NCBI GenBank assembly: GCA_040773385.1
Contig: JAXGWH010000009.1
Location: 1 to 42,415 of the forward strand
Direction of reading: 5' to 3'
Length of the DNA stretch: 42,415 bases
Source: Aeriscardovia sp040773385
Lineage (GTDB): Bacteria > Actinomycetota > Actinomycetes > Actinomycetales > Bifidobacteriaceae
A program made the translations under genes and the position numbers. The notes beneath the pieces were generated by a model. The model had not been told where the DNA came from and made no database searches. It was given only the letters and a program-made list of their open reading frames with translations. Positions 23,629 through 31,684 of this stretch are shown piece after piece; position 1 is the first letter of the stretch, and every line of letters begins with the position of its first letter.

Positions 23629-24753
23629 ATGCCTCAGGAACAGAGTATCGGCCGCGGTAAGAGCGGCCGTCTGGCGTATTCGCTCGATGACATTGCGATC
23701 ATCCCCACACGCAGGTCGCGCGATCCGCGCGACGTGTCACTCTCCTGGCAGCTGGATGCGTATTATCTCGACATCCCCTGCCTCGGTGCGCCGATGGATT
23801 CCATCATGAGCCCCGCCACCGTCATCGAGCTCGACAGGCTCGGCGGGCTGGGCGTGCTCGATCTCGAGGGGCTGTGGACACGGTACGCTGATCCGGAGCC
23901 CTACCTGTGCCAGATCGTGGGTGCGGCAGATGATGAGGCCACGCGGTTGATGCAGAAGATCTACGCGGAGCCCATCAAGGAGGAGCTCATCGGCCGGCGC
24001 ATCGAGGAAATCAAGGAGGCGGGCGTGCCTGCCGCAGTGTCCCTCTCCCCCGGCCGCACGAAGCGCTACTCAGGTGCCGCGCTCGAAGCCGGAGCGGACA
24101 TCATCGTCATCCGCGGGACGACCGTCTCGGCCGAGCATGTCTCGACCAATGAGGAGCCCCTCAACCTGCGCAACTTCATCTACAACCTTGACGTGCCGGT
24201 CATCGTCGGGGGTGTCGCCGACTACGCCTCCTCACTGCACATCATGCGGACCGGCGCCGCCGGAGTGCTCGTCGGTCTGGGAGGCGGGGCCGCGTCCACC
24301 TCGCGGCGGACCCTCGGTCTGCGCGCGCCCATGGCGACGGCGATCGCCGATATCGCCGCGGCCCGCCGTGATTATATGGACGAATCCGGCGGACGCTACG
24401 TGCAGGTCATCGCCGACGGCGAGCTGGGGACATCCGGCTCCGTCGTCAAGGCGTTCGCCCTCGGCGCGGACGCCGTCATGCTCGGTACGGCGCTCGCCCG
24501 TGCCGACGAGGCACCGGGCCACGGGATGCACTGGGGGCAGGAGGCGCATCATCCCCTTCTGCCGCGGGGCAAGCGCGTCAACATCGGTACCGTCGCCCCG
24601 ATGGAGCAGGTGCTCTTCGGGCCGAGCCACAACGCCGACGGCAAGACCAATATCTTCGGCGCGCTGCGCAGGACGATGGCCTCGACGGGGTATGTGGACC
24701 TCAAGAGTTTCCAGAAGTGCCCCGTCATCATCTCCAACTCCGAGGAGAGCTGA
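23629..24753 (+). CDS. guaB3: GuaB3 family IMP dehydrogenase-like protein
   Basis: The 374-residue protein is a TIM-barrel IMPDH/GMPR family member without CBS domains, matching actinobacterial GuaB3. Conserved parts are APMDSIMSP (54-62), VIVGGVADYASSLHIMRTGAAGVLVGLGGG (191-220), VIADGELGTSGSVVKAFALGADAVMLG, and the active flap region. IMP dehydrogenases carry a catalytic Cys in the loop after GxG. Here the aligned loop reads GGGAASTSR with Ser223 in its place. The role is presumed to be in guanine nucleotide metabolism, though some relatives act differently. The start ATG 23629 directly precedes the conserved N-terminus. A frame from 23500 lies in the upstream gap and is rejected. Confidence 0.9.
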   Translation: MPQEQSIGRGKSGRLAYSLDDIAIIPTRRSRDPRDVSLSWQLDAYYLDIPCLGAPMDSIMSPATVIELDRLGGLGVLDLEGLWTRYADPEPYLCQIVGAADDEATRLMQKIYAEPIKEELIGRRIEEIKEAGVPAAVSLSPGRTKRYSGAALEAGADIIVIRGTTVSAEHVSTNEEPLNLRNFIYNLDVPVIVGGVADYASSLHIMRTGAAGVLVGLGGGAASTSRRTLGLRAPMATAIADIAAARRDYMDESGGRYVQVIADGELGTSGSVVKAFALGADAVMLGTALARADEAPGHGMHWGQEAHHPLLPRGKRVNIGTVAPMEQVLFGPSHNADGKTNIFGALRRTMASTGYVDLKSFQKCPVIISNSEES

Positions 24754-24772
24754 GCCCTGCACCGCCATGCGC

Positions 24773-24832
24773 TGTGCATAACTTTGTGAGGCAGGAGAGG
24801 CTCTGGGCACTCCGTCCGACGGGTTATCCACA
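24773..24832. promoter_or_regulatory. Pair of DnaA boxes
   Basis: TGTGCATAA at 24773-24781 is the complement of TTATGCACA. TTATCCACA at 24824-24832 is the perfect DnaA-box consensus on the plus strand. They lie 42 bp apart in opposite orientation in the 189-bp gap after guaB3. They could titrate DnaA or tie expression of the next gene to replication. Confidence 0.6.
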
Positions 24833-24869
24833 ATGCCGGTATTTCCTGCCTCGACGAACGGCGAATCCC

Positions 24870-24879
24870 GATAGGCTGG
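24870..24879 (+). promoter_or_regulatory. Possible -10 of the Rv3235-family gene
   Basis: GATAGGCTGG contains TAGGCT and matches the element upstream of frr base for base. It lies 64 bp before the start codon. Confidence 0.35.
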
Positions 24880-24942
24880 GAGCCATCAACCGGACAGGGG
24901 CGTCCGGGCCGCACCGCACGGCGCGGCGTCAGGAGGAGGACA

Positions 24943-25521
24943 ATGATGGCACGTGTTCTCGCGGCACCCACCGCCGACGACCATGACGCCGGCAGAAAAG
25001 CAGGGAAAGCAGACACAGAGCGACAGGACAGGACGGGCAGGACTGGACCGATGTACATCCTCGACAGGGGCATCACCCATGCCGAGGATCTGTCCGTCTC
25101 CGTCTTCCGTTCGAGCCCGCCCGTGCCCGTGCATCTCGCTTTTGCCACAGACCAATCGGCGGGCGAACGGGAAAGGATCCTCATGTCGGTGTGCGCCTGC
25201 AGGCTCTGCTACCGCATCTGCGAGGTCGCACGCGGCAGGATGTCGGCACGGATGCTGGCCGGGACCCTCTGCCCTGCGGACATCCGCCGCCTCGACAATT
25301 ACGCGCACCTGCTCGCCGCCGGGGATGTGCCGCTCGCCGCATCGCGGTTGCAGGACCGGGTCTGCCCGACATGGATACTGCGCATGCACGGCCTGTTCCA
25401 GGCCCGGGGTGTGTGCGTCTTCACCGGGACGGTGCTCATCGGGCAGGTGAAGCACATCATTGTCTTCACCCTCGGGCATGCGGGCTGCCAATGGTCGGCC
25501 TCTGGACTGCTCGTCTCCTGA
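24943..25521 (+). CDS. Rv3235 family protein
   Basis: The 192-residue protein has a disordered N-terminal region of about 60 residues and a conserved C-terminal domain (about 80-190). That domain starts with ACRLCYRICEVARGRMSARML, continues with VPLAASRLQDRV, and ends with IIVFTLGHAGCQWSASGLLV. This pattern fits the actinobacterial Rv3235 (DUF6459) family, whose function is not established. The ATG at 24943 follows GGAGGAGG. A second ATG (24946) is adjacent. It lies between guaB3 and the acyl-CoA synthetase genes, with DnaA boxes in its upstream region. Confidence 0.82.
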   Translation: MMARVLAAPTADDHDAGRKAGKADTERQDRTGRTGPMYILDRGITHAEDLSVSVFRSSPPVPVHLAFATDQSAGERERILMSVCACRLCYRICEVARGRMSARMLAGTLCPADIRRLDNYAHLLAAGDVPLAASRLQDRVCPTWILRMHGLFQARGVCVFTGTVLIGQVKHIIVFTLGHAGCQWSASGLLVS

Positions 25522-25597
25522 GACGTCTCGACCGACGCCGGCGTAATTTATCACTGGGTGAACGCGGCTCACGGTTTTGTCTCAGCACCGCGGACGG

Positions 25598-25603
25598 TAG
25601 AGT
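25598..25603 (+). promoter_or_regulatory. -10 element of first acyl-CoA synthetase, possibly leaderless
   Basis: TAGAGT is followed by exactly 6 nt and then ATG 25610, so transcription probably begins at the start codon. The 6-nt spacer holds no Shine-Dalgarno sequence. TTTGTC at 25576-25581, with 16-bp spacing, is a weak -35. Confidence 0.45.
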
Positions 25604-25609
25604 GAAAGC

Positions 25610-27805
25610 ATGCTTCGCGAATATTCCACCGTATTGGAAAAGCCCAACTGCTGGGACGATGACACTTTCTACCATCTGCTCGAACTGCGTGCAAAGGCGC
25701 ACCCCGATGACATCGCCGCCTCCTATCTTGACCCCGGCTCCGCAAAGCGGCAGTGGGTGCAGGTCCGTGCCGACGAGATGTACGACGCGGTCCGCAAAAT
25801 CGCCAAAGGACTGCTGACACTCGGCCTGCACAAGGGCGACCATGCCGTGATCTTTTCCGCGACGAGCTACGGCTGGGCGCTGACAGATTTTGCATGCTCG
25901 GCGATCGGCGTCGTCACCGTCCCGATCTACGAGACCGATTCGGCAGATCAGGCGACCGCCATCGTCCATGAGGTCACGCCGGCCATAGCGTTCGCCGACA
26001 CCGAGGAGCACTGGCAGGTCCTTGATGCCGCCTGCGGTACCTCTGCCCCGAACAACGGTCAGGACGGCACGGGTCATCGTGACGGTTCCGCGGCCGGCGC
26101 GTCGAACGGGACGGACGGTGTGACGGCCCGGGCGGCCGCGGGTGTGTACTCGTATCGTCAGGGCGCGCTCCAGGCCATCATGGAGCTCGGCAGGTCCGTC
26201 TCCGACGAGCGTCTCGAGGAAGCCATCAAAAAAGTCCGCACGGACGACATCGCCACGATCGTCTACACATCAGGATCGACGGGCAGGCCCAAAGGCGTGG
26301 AACTGAGCTACCGCAACTTCATCGTCACCGTGCGTGACGGCTGGGAAGTGCTGCCCGACATGCTCATCACCCCGCCCAACCGGCTCCTCCTGTTCCTGCC
26401 GCTGGCGCACTGCTTCGCCCGGTACATCGAATACGTGTGCATCGGCGGGCGTGGCACCGTCGGCTATGTGGGCGACGCCCATCATCTGCTCTCCGACATG
26501 CGCACTTTCAAGCCCACGTACCTGCTCGGCGTGCCGCGCGTGTTCGAGAAGGTCTTCAACGCCGCCAGCCAGCGCGCCGGTGCGGGTTTCAAAGGCCGCT
26601 TCCTGCGCAAGGCGTACGAGCATTACGTCGCCTGGTCGAAGGCAGAGCAGGCGGGCACCGGTCACAGCCTGGCCGAGAAAATGGCGCACACCATGTACGA
26701 GCAGACTGTCGGCGACCTCGTGCGTGACGCGCTCGGCGGGCAGATCCACTGGCTCGCCTGCGGCGGTGCGCCGATCGACAACGATCTGGCCCACTTCTTT
26801 AACGGTATCGACGGTCTGACATTCATCCAGGGCTATGGGATGACGGAGACCGCCGCCCCGTGCCTCGTCAACTTCCAGGACCGCAACCGCATCGGTTCGG
26901 TGGGCCTGCCCGGACCGGGCATCAGCGTGCGGCTCTCCGACGATGATGAGCTGCTCATCAAAGGACCGTGCGTGTTCAAGGGCTATCTCGACCGTCCTGA
27001 GCAGACGCGCGAGGCGTTCACCGACGACGGCTGGCTCAGGACCGGTGACCTCGCCGCGATCGATGACGACGGCTTTGTGTTCATCACCGGCCGCAAGAAG
27101 GACCTCATCATCACCGCGGGCGGCAAGAACGTCTCCCCCGCCCCGATGGAGAAGACGCTTTCGCAATGCGAGATCATCTCGCACGCCGTTGTGCTCGGAG
27201 ACAAGCGGCCGTTCATCTCCGCACTCATCACCCTCGACCTCGACATGCTCGCCATCTGGCTCAAGAAGAACCACCTCGACGCGTCGATCGGTGTGGAGGG
27301 CGCCGATTCCAACCCGGCCGTGCGCGCGTTCGTACAGAGCTGGGTCGACCGCGCCAACCGCGGCGTCTCACGTGCCGAGTCGATCCGTAAGTTCGTCATC
27401 CTGCCCACCGATTTTTCCCAGGAGGACGGGACGATGACGCCGAGCATGAAGGTCGTCCGCCCGGCCGTCATCCGCACATACGCCGACGTGATCGACCATC
27501 AGATCTACACGCCCAGGCCCGGCACCCAGCCCGGTCCAAGCGACGCGGCCGTCCTGCTCGACAGGATGGGCCAGACCGCGCGGGCCGCAGGCGAGAGCGT
27601 GCGCCGGACGGCGGAGACGTCGACACAGCAGATCAGCACGCGCCTCGCCTCGCTGACCGGACACGGAAAGAACGACGGAAAGGATGACGGAAAAGACGAC
27701 GGTACGGACAGTGGTGTCGATGTCGATGCCGACGGTGACGCCGGTGACGATCGTACCGACGGCCGGCCGGCGTCCGACGGGGATGACGGCACGGCACAGC
27801 GTTAG
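25610..27805 (+). CDS. Long-chain acyl-CoA synthetase (AMP-binding), first paralogue
   Basis: The 731-residue enzyme activates a fatty acid as acyl-AMP and transfers it to CoA. The adenylate motif TSGSTGRPKG is at 220-229, GYGMTETAAP at about 408-417, GWLRTGDLAAIDDDGF at about 475-490, and GRKKDLIITAGGKNVSP at about 494-510 with the catalytic Lys region after it. A short Gly/Ala-rich insertion lies near 145-185. The last ~65 residues are an acidic Asp/Gly tail with KDDGKDDG repeats. Bifidobacteria lack beta-oxidation, so the likely use is membrane lipid remodelling or scavenged fatty acids. The following gene is a paralogue. Confidence 0.9.
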   Translation: MLREYSTVLEKPNCWDDDTFYHLLELRAKAHPDDIAASYLDPGSAKRQWVQVRADEMYDAVRKIAKGLLTLGLHKGDHAVIFSATSYGWALTDFACSAIGVVTVPIYETDSADQATAIVHEVTPAIAFADTEEHWQVLDAACGTSAPNNGQDGTGHRDGSAAGASNGTDGVTARAAAGVYSYRQGALQAIMELGRSVSDERLEEAIKKVRTDDIATIVYTSGSTGRPKGVELSYRNFIVTVRDGWEVLPDMLITPPNRLLLFLPLAHCFARYIEYVCIGGRGTVGYVGDAHHLLSDMRTFKPTYLLGVPRVFEKVFNAASQRAGAGFKGRFLRKAYEHYVAWSKAEQAGTGHSLAEKMAHTMYEQTVGDLVRDALGGQIHWLACGGAPIDNDLAHFFNGIDGLTFIQGYGMTETAAPCLVNFQDRNRIGSVGLPGPGISVRLSDDDELLIKGPCVFKGYLDRPEQTREAFTDDGWLRTGDLAAIDDDGFVFITGRKKDLIITAGGKNVSPAPMEKTLSQCEIISHAVVLGDKRPFISALITLDLDMLAIWLKKNHLDASIGVEGADSNPAVRAFVQSWVDRANRGVSRAESIRKFVILPTDFSQEDGTMTPSMKVVRPAVIRTYADVIDHQIYTPRPGTQPGPSDAAVLLDRMGQTARAAGESVRRTAETSTQQISTRLASLTGHGKNDGKDDGKDDGTDSGVDVDADGDAGDDRTDGRPASDGDDGTAQR

Positions 27806-27881
27806 ACTTGGAACGGATACAGGCCTCAAACGCAGCGTCATGACCGATGACGGCCCCGCGCCACGCCGTTGAAAGGAAACC

Positions 27882-29699
27882 ATGAGCACCGTCTCGACAA
27901 CGCCGTTGTCCTTCACCCCCGACAAATCCAAGAGCATCTACTGGCTGCTCACCCAGCGCGTCGAGCGCACCCCGCAGGACCGTCTGGTCGAATACCGTGG
28001 CAAGGACGGAAACTGGACCGGCATGAGCGCCACGGAGTTCCTCAACCTCGTGCGCTCGCTCGCCAAGGGCCTCATCGCCGAGGGCATCAAGAAGGGCGAG
28101 TCCGTCTCCATCCTGTCCAACACGCGCTGGGAGTGGACGGCGCTCGACTGCGCCATCATGTCCATCGGCGCCGTCACCGTGCCGATCTACCAGACCAACT
28201 CCGCCAGCCAGGTCAAGAAGATCCTCCTCGACTCGGACGTCGTCGCCATCTTCGTCGAGGACGACCAGCAGAAGGGCAAGGTCGCCGAGGTCTCCTCCAC
28301 CACGCCGGAGCTGCGTGACATGTGGGTCATCGATGAGGGGATTGTGGACAAACTCGTGCGCAAGGGCCTCACCGTGTCCGATGAGGAGCTCGACCAGCGC
28401 ATTGCGTCCGTCTCCGGCGACGACCTCGCCACCATCGTCTATACGTCCGGCTCCACCGGCGAGGGCAAGGGCGTGGAGATCACACATTACAACTTCGTCT
28501 TCATCATCGTCTCCGGCGAGCACACGATGAACAAGATCGGCATGCGCGAGGGCGGCGGCACCTACCTGTGCTTCCTGCCGCTGGCGCACGTGTTCGCCCG
28601 CTACATGCAGTTCTATGCGATGGCCGGCACCCTCACCCTCGCCCTCAGCTCGTCGATGAAGACCATCCTCGATGACTTCCAGGCCACAAAGCCCACGCTC
28701 GTGCTCGGCGTGCCGCGCGTGTTCGAGAAGATCTACAACGCGGCCACGCAGAAGGCCGGCACCGGCATGACCGGCAGGATCTTCGCCCGCGCCGCGAAGG
28801 TCGCCCGCCAGTGGTCCGTGGCCCAGCAGGCCGGCGGCGAGATCCCCGCGCGTATCCGCATCGCGCATGCCTTCTATGACGGCCTCGTCTACAAACAGAT
28901 CCGTGACGTGCTCGGCGGGCATGTGGACTACATCGTCTCGGGCGGCGCGCCGATCGACGACAAGCTCGCCCACTTCTTCAACGGCTGCGGCCTGCCGCTG
29001 CTCGCCGGCTACGGCATGACCGAGACGTGCGCCCCGGCCGCCGTCAATCCGGTCACCGGTTACAAGATCGGCTCGGTGGGCACCCCGCTCGAAGGCATGA
29101 GCTTCACCATCGCCGACGACGGCGAGGTGCTCATCAAGGGCGACGCCGTCATGCGCGGCTACCACAAGAAGCCGAAGGAGACGGCCGAGGCCATCGACAA
29201 GGACGGCTGGCTGCACTCCGGCGACCTCGGCCGCATCGACAAGGACGGGTTCATCTACCTCACCGGCCGCAAGAAGGACATCCTCATCACCGCGGGCGGC
29301 AAGAACGTCTCCCCCGCCAAGCTCGAGGCGTCCGTCATGACCGACCCGATCATCTCGCAGTGCCTGGTGATCGGCGACCGCAAGCCGTTCATCGCCGCGC
29401 TCATCACCCTCGACCTCGACGCGACCAACTCTTGGCTCGCCGCACACGGCTACTCCAAGGCGAAGGACCGCAACGAGGCGCGGCACATGCCCTCGGTCAT
29501 CGCCGAGGTGGACCGCGCCGTCAAGACCGCCAACCAGCTCGTCTCCCGCGCCGAGTCGATCCGCAAGTTCGAGATCCTCGACATCGATTTCACCCAGGAC
29601 AACGGCATGCTCACGCCTTCGCTCAAGGCAAAGCGGCCGGTGATCACAAAGAAGTTCGCCGATCTCATCGACGAGAAGATCTACGCCCCGCGCAAGTGA
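27882..29699 (+). CDS. Long-chain acyl-CoA synthetase (AMP-binding), second paralogue
   Basis: The 605-residue enzyme is the same family as its neighbour and of normal length. Motifs are TSGSTGEGKG (188-197), GYGMTETCAP at about 379-388, GWLHSGDLGRIDKDGF at about 443-458 and GRKKDILITAGGKNVSP at about 461-477. The ATG at 27882 is preceded by AAAGGAAA. It is 76 bp downstream of the first copy. TAGACT overlaps the stop of the first gene and might provide a second promoter. The two proteins share the ATITLDLD-type C-terminal domain, so they arose by duplication with later divergence in tail and substrate pocket. Confidence 0.95.
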   Translation: MSTVSTTPLSFTPDKSKSIYWLLTQRVERTPQDRLVEYRGKDGNWTGMSATEFLNLVRSLAKGLIAEGIKKGESVSILSNTRWEWTALDCAIMSIGAVTVPIYQTNSASQVKKILLDSDVVAIFVEDDQQKGKVAEVSSTTPELRDMWVIDEGIVDKLVRKGLTVSDEELDQRIASVSGDDLATIVYTSGSTGEGKGVEITHYNFVFIIVSGEHTMNKIGMREGGGTYLCFLPLAHVFARYMQFYAMAGTLTLALSSSMKTILDDFQATKPTLVLGVPRVFEKIYNAATQKAGTGMTGRIFARAAKVARQWSVAQQAGGEIPARIRIAHAFYDGLVYKQIRDVLGGHVDYIVSGGAPIDDKLAHFFNGCGLPLLAGYGMTETCAPAAVNPVTGYKIGSVGTPLEGMSFTIADDGEVLIKGDAVMRGYHKKPKETAEAIDKDGWLHSGDLGRIDKDGFIYLTGRKKDILITAGGKNVSPAKLEASVMTDPIISQCLVIGDRKPFIAALITLDLDATNSWLAAHGYSKAKDRNEARHMPSVIAEVDRAVKTANQLVSRAESIRKFEILDIDFTQDNGMLTPSLKAKRPVITKKFADLIDEKIYAPRK

Positions 29700-29813
29700 G
29701 GGCGGCGGCTGCAGACAGGCCCAGCAGAACTCGGAACGGTATGACGAGATTCTGAAGGGCCCAGAAGGGACTCTTCGCCGTCACTGATAGCCGTCACTGA
29801 TAATAAAACGATG

Positions 29814-29857
29814 ATGGGGAGCGATCCGGATCAGCCCGGGTCACTCCCCATTTGTTT
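29814..29857 (+). terminator. Terminator after the acyl-CoA synthetase pair
   Basis: ATGGGGAG (29814-29821) pairs with CTCCCCAT (29844-29851). Four or more further pairs extend the stem with one mismatch. TTGTTTT follows. It lies 114 bp after the second synthetase stop. Confidence 0.8.
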
Positions 29858-29949
29858 TGAACCGTGTTTTTTGAGGCCATCGGCCTGCCAGAGGCCTCAG
29901 CCGTGTTACCGCTTGTTTGTGGTGTCGCAGCTACTTGAGTTGCGGCAGA

Positions 29950-30618
29950 TTACTTGCGGTGCGGAAGCACCTCGTCCACGAGACCGTAGTCCTTCGCCTC
30001 CTGTGCGGTGAGGATCTTGTCGATCTCGATGTCCTTGCGGATGGTCTCCTCGCTCTGACCGGTGCAGTCGGCAAGCGTCTTCTCCAGCCAGGTGCGCAGA
30101 CGTAGCAGCTCGTTGGCCTGCACCTCGATCTCCGTGGCCTTGCCGAAGCCCTGGCCCACGGACGGCTGGTGGATGAGCACGCGCGCGTTCGGCAGCATGA
30201 GGCGCTTGCCCTTGGCACCCGCGGCGAGGATCACCGCGGCGGCGGAGGCGGCCTGTCCGAGGCAGACGGTCTGCACGTCCGGCCTGATGTAGTTCATCGT
30301 GTCGTAGATGGCGGTCATCGCGGTCATCGACCCGCCCGGCGAATTGATGTACATCATGATGTCGCGGTTGGGGTCCTGGCTCTCGAGCACGAGCAGCTGG
30401 GCCATGATGTCATCCGCGCTCGTGTCGTCCACCTGAACGCCCATGAAGATGATCCGGTTCTCGAACAGGCGGGAATACGGGTCGTAACGCTTGACGCCAT
30501 ACGGTGTGCGCTCGGCGAACTCCGGCAGGACGTAACGTGCCTGGGGGTTCGCGGCGAGCCCGCCCGGCCCGGCGAGCCGATTCGCGCGGGCCACGAACTG
30601 TGCTTCTTCAGATGCCAT
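29950..30618 (-). CDS. clpP2: ATP-dependent Clp protease proteolytic subunit (second copy)
   Basis: The 222-residue serine peptidase forms the chamber of the Clp protease. Ser125 is in GQAASAAAV, His150 in RVLIHQP, and an Asp lies in the KDIEIDKIL region. The N-terminal ~45 residues include an extension before the usual start of the fold. ATG 30618 with AAGGAG 6 nt upstream is preferred over the GTG two codons before it. It is 2 bp from the stop of the preceding clpP, so translation is coupled and a mixed ClpP1P2 ring is likely. Confidence 0.95.
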   Translation of the reverse strand: MASEEAQFVARANRLAGPGGLAANPQARYVLPEFAERTPYGVKRYDPYSRLFENRIIFMGVQVDDTSADDIMAQLLVLESQDPNRDIMMYINSPGGSMTAMTAIYDTMNYIRPDVQTVCLGQAASAAAVILAAGAKGKRLMLPNARVLIHQPSVGQGFGKATEIEVQANELLRLRTWLEKTLADCTGQSEETIRKDIEIDKILTAQEAKDYGLVDEVLPHRK

Positions 30619-30620
30619 GC

Positions 30621-31310
30621 TCACTCCTTCGCGCTGTCCGCGTTGTTGTCCGCCGCACCGTTTTCTGCGGTGCCGTTCTGGCCTGCGGCAGCGTTCTTCG
30701 CGGCATCATCCTTGCCCGGGCGGCGGTTGGTGATCATATGGTCCACAAACCCATAATCGAGCGCCTGCTGGGCCGTGTACCAGTGGTCGTAGGCGTTGTC
30801 GCGGTAGATCTCCTCCACCGTGTGCCCGGTCTGCTGGGCGGTCAGCTCCGAGAGGCGCTTCTTCATGTCCATGATGAGCTCGGCGTTGATGCGCACGTCG
30901 GTCTCGGTGCCGACGATGCCGCCCGAGGGCTGGTGCATGAGCACGCGGGCGTTCGAGGTGATGTAGCGCTTGCCCTTCGTGCCCGAGGAGAGCAGGAATT
31001 GGCCCATCGAGGCGGCCATGCCCACGCCCACCGTGGCCACGTCCGGCTCGATGAGCTGCATGGTGTCGTAGATGGCCATACCGGCAGTGATGGACCCGCC
31101 CGGAGAGTTGATATACAGCCAGATGTCCTTGTTCTGATCCTCAGCGGCGAGCATGAGCATCTGCGCGCAGATCACGTTCGCGTTCTCGTTCTTGACCTCG
31201 TCGCCGAGCCAGATGATCCTGTCCTTGAGCAGACGGTTGAAGACGGGGTTGAGGCCCATCGGCGCCTGCTCGTCGCCCTCTGCGAGGCGGAAGGCATCGA
31301 GTGAACTCAC
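30621..31310 (-). CDS. clpP1: ATP-dependent Clp protease proteolytic subunit (first copy)
   Basis: The 229-residue protein carries Ser101 in GMAASMGQF and His126 in RVLMHQP, with the expected spacing. The last ~30 residues are Ala/Asn/Asp-rich. The start is GTG 31310, 5 nt after AAAGGAG. The longer frame to 31358 is not supported. It is the first gene of clpP1-clpP2 and lies upstream of the tig terminator region. TATTCC near 31328 on the minus strand may be its -10. Together with ClpX or ClpC elsewhere it would degrade regulatory and misfolded proteins. Confidence 0.94.
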   Translation of the reverse strand: MSSLDAFRLAEGDEQAPMGLNPVFNRLLKDRIIWLGDEVKNENANVICAQMLMLAAEDQNKDIWLYINSPGGSITAGMAIYDTMQLIEPDVATVGVGMAASMGQFLLSSGTKGKRYITSNARVLMHQPSGGIVGTETDVRINAELIMDMKKRLSELTAQQTGHTVEEIYRDNAYDHWYTAQQALDYGFVDHMITNRRPGKDDAAKNAAAGQNGTAENGAADNNADSAKE

Positions 31311-31563
31311 AGTGACTCCTTTTGTCCGGAATACGACTGTTTCGCAATACGCTCCCAACCTTACCGGGTGACGGGTCCCGTGCCGGTGTGCCTACGCCGA
31401 TCGCTCAAAGGCCACGCCTACAGCGAAGAACGGGAAGACAGAACGGGAAATCGGCACGACAAAAGGAGACTTAGAAGGGACCGACGCTCTGGGAACCGAC
31501 GGGTGAGGAATCTGGCAGAACAGAACGACCGAGAAAAGAGAGGAAAACGCGGGATCAGAGGAC
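31311..31563. other. Intergenic region upstream of clpP1
   Basis: These bases between the clpP1 start and the tig terminator hold no supported gene. The part next to clpP1 (31311-31370) contains likely promoter sequence. The remainder is unusually rich in purines on the plus strand, with many A and G runs, and lacks strong repeats. Confidence 0.5.
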
Positions 31564-31602
31564 AAAAAAGCGTCTGCCGAAAGAAACGGCAGACGCCTTT
31601 TG
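31564..31602 (-). terminator. Terminator after tig
   Basis: GCGTCTGCCG (31570-31579) pairs perfectly with CGGCAGACGC (31587-31596) around a 7-nt loop. On the minus strand six T follow. CTTTT follows on the plus strand, so it could work in both directions. Confidence 0.85.
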
Positions 31603-31684
31603 CGATCAAAACCTCATCCCACACTCGGCTGCCCGATCACAGGACGGACCTGAAGACTGCGGTGATGAGGGTGGGAGAAGTGCC

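Noticed and set aside
24773..24832. Replication origin
   Set aside because: Only two DnaA boxes are present, there is no AT-rich unwinding element, and no dnaA, dnaN or recF genes are nearby.
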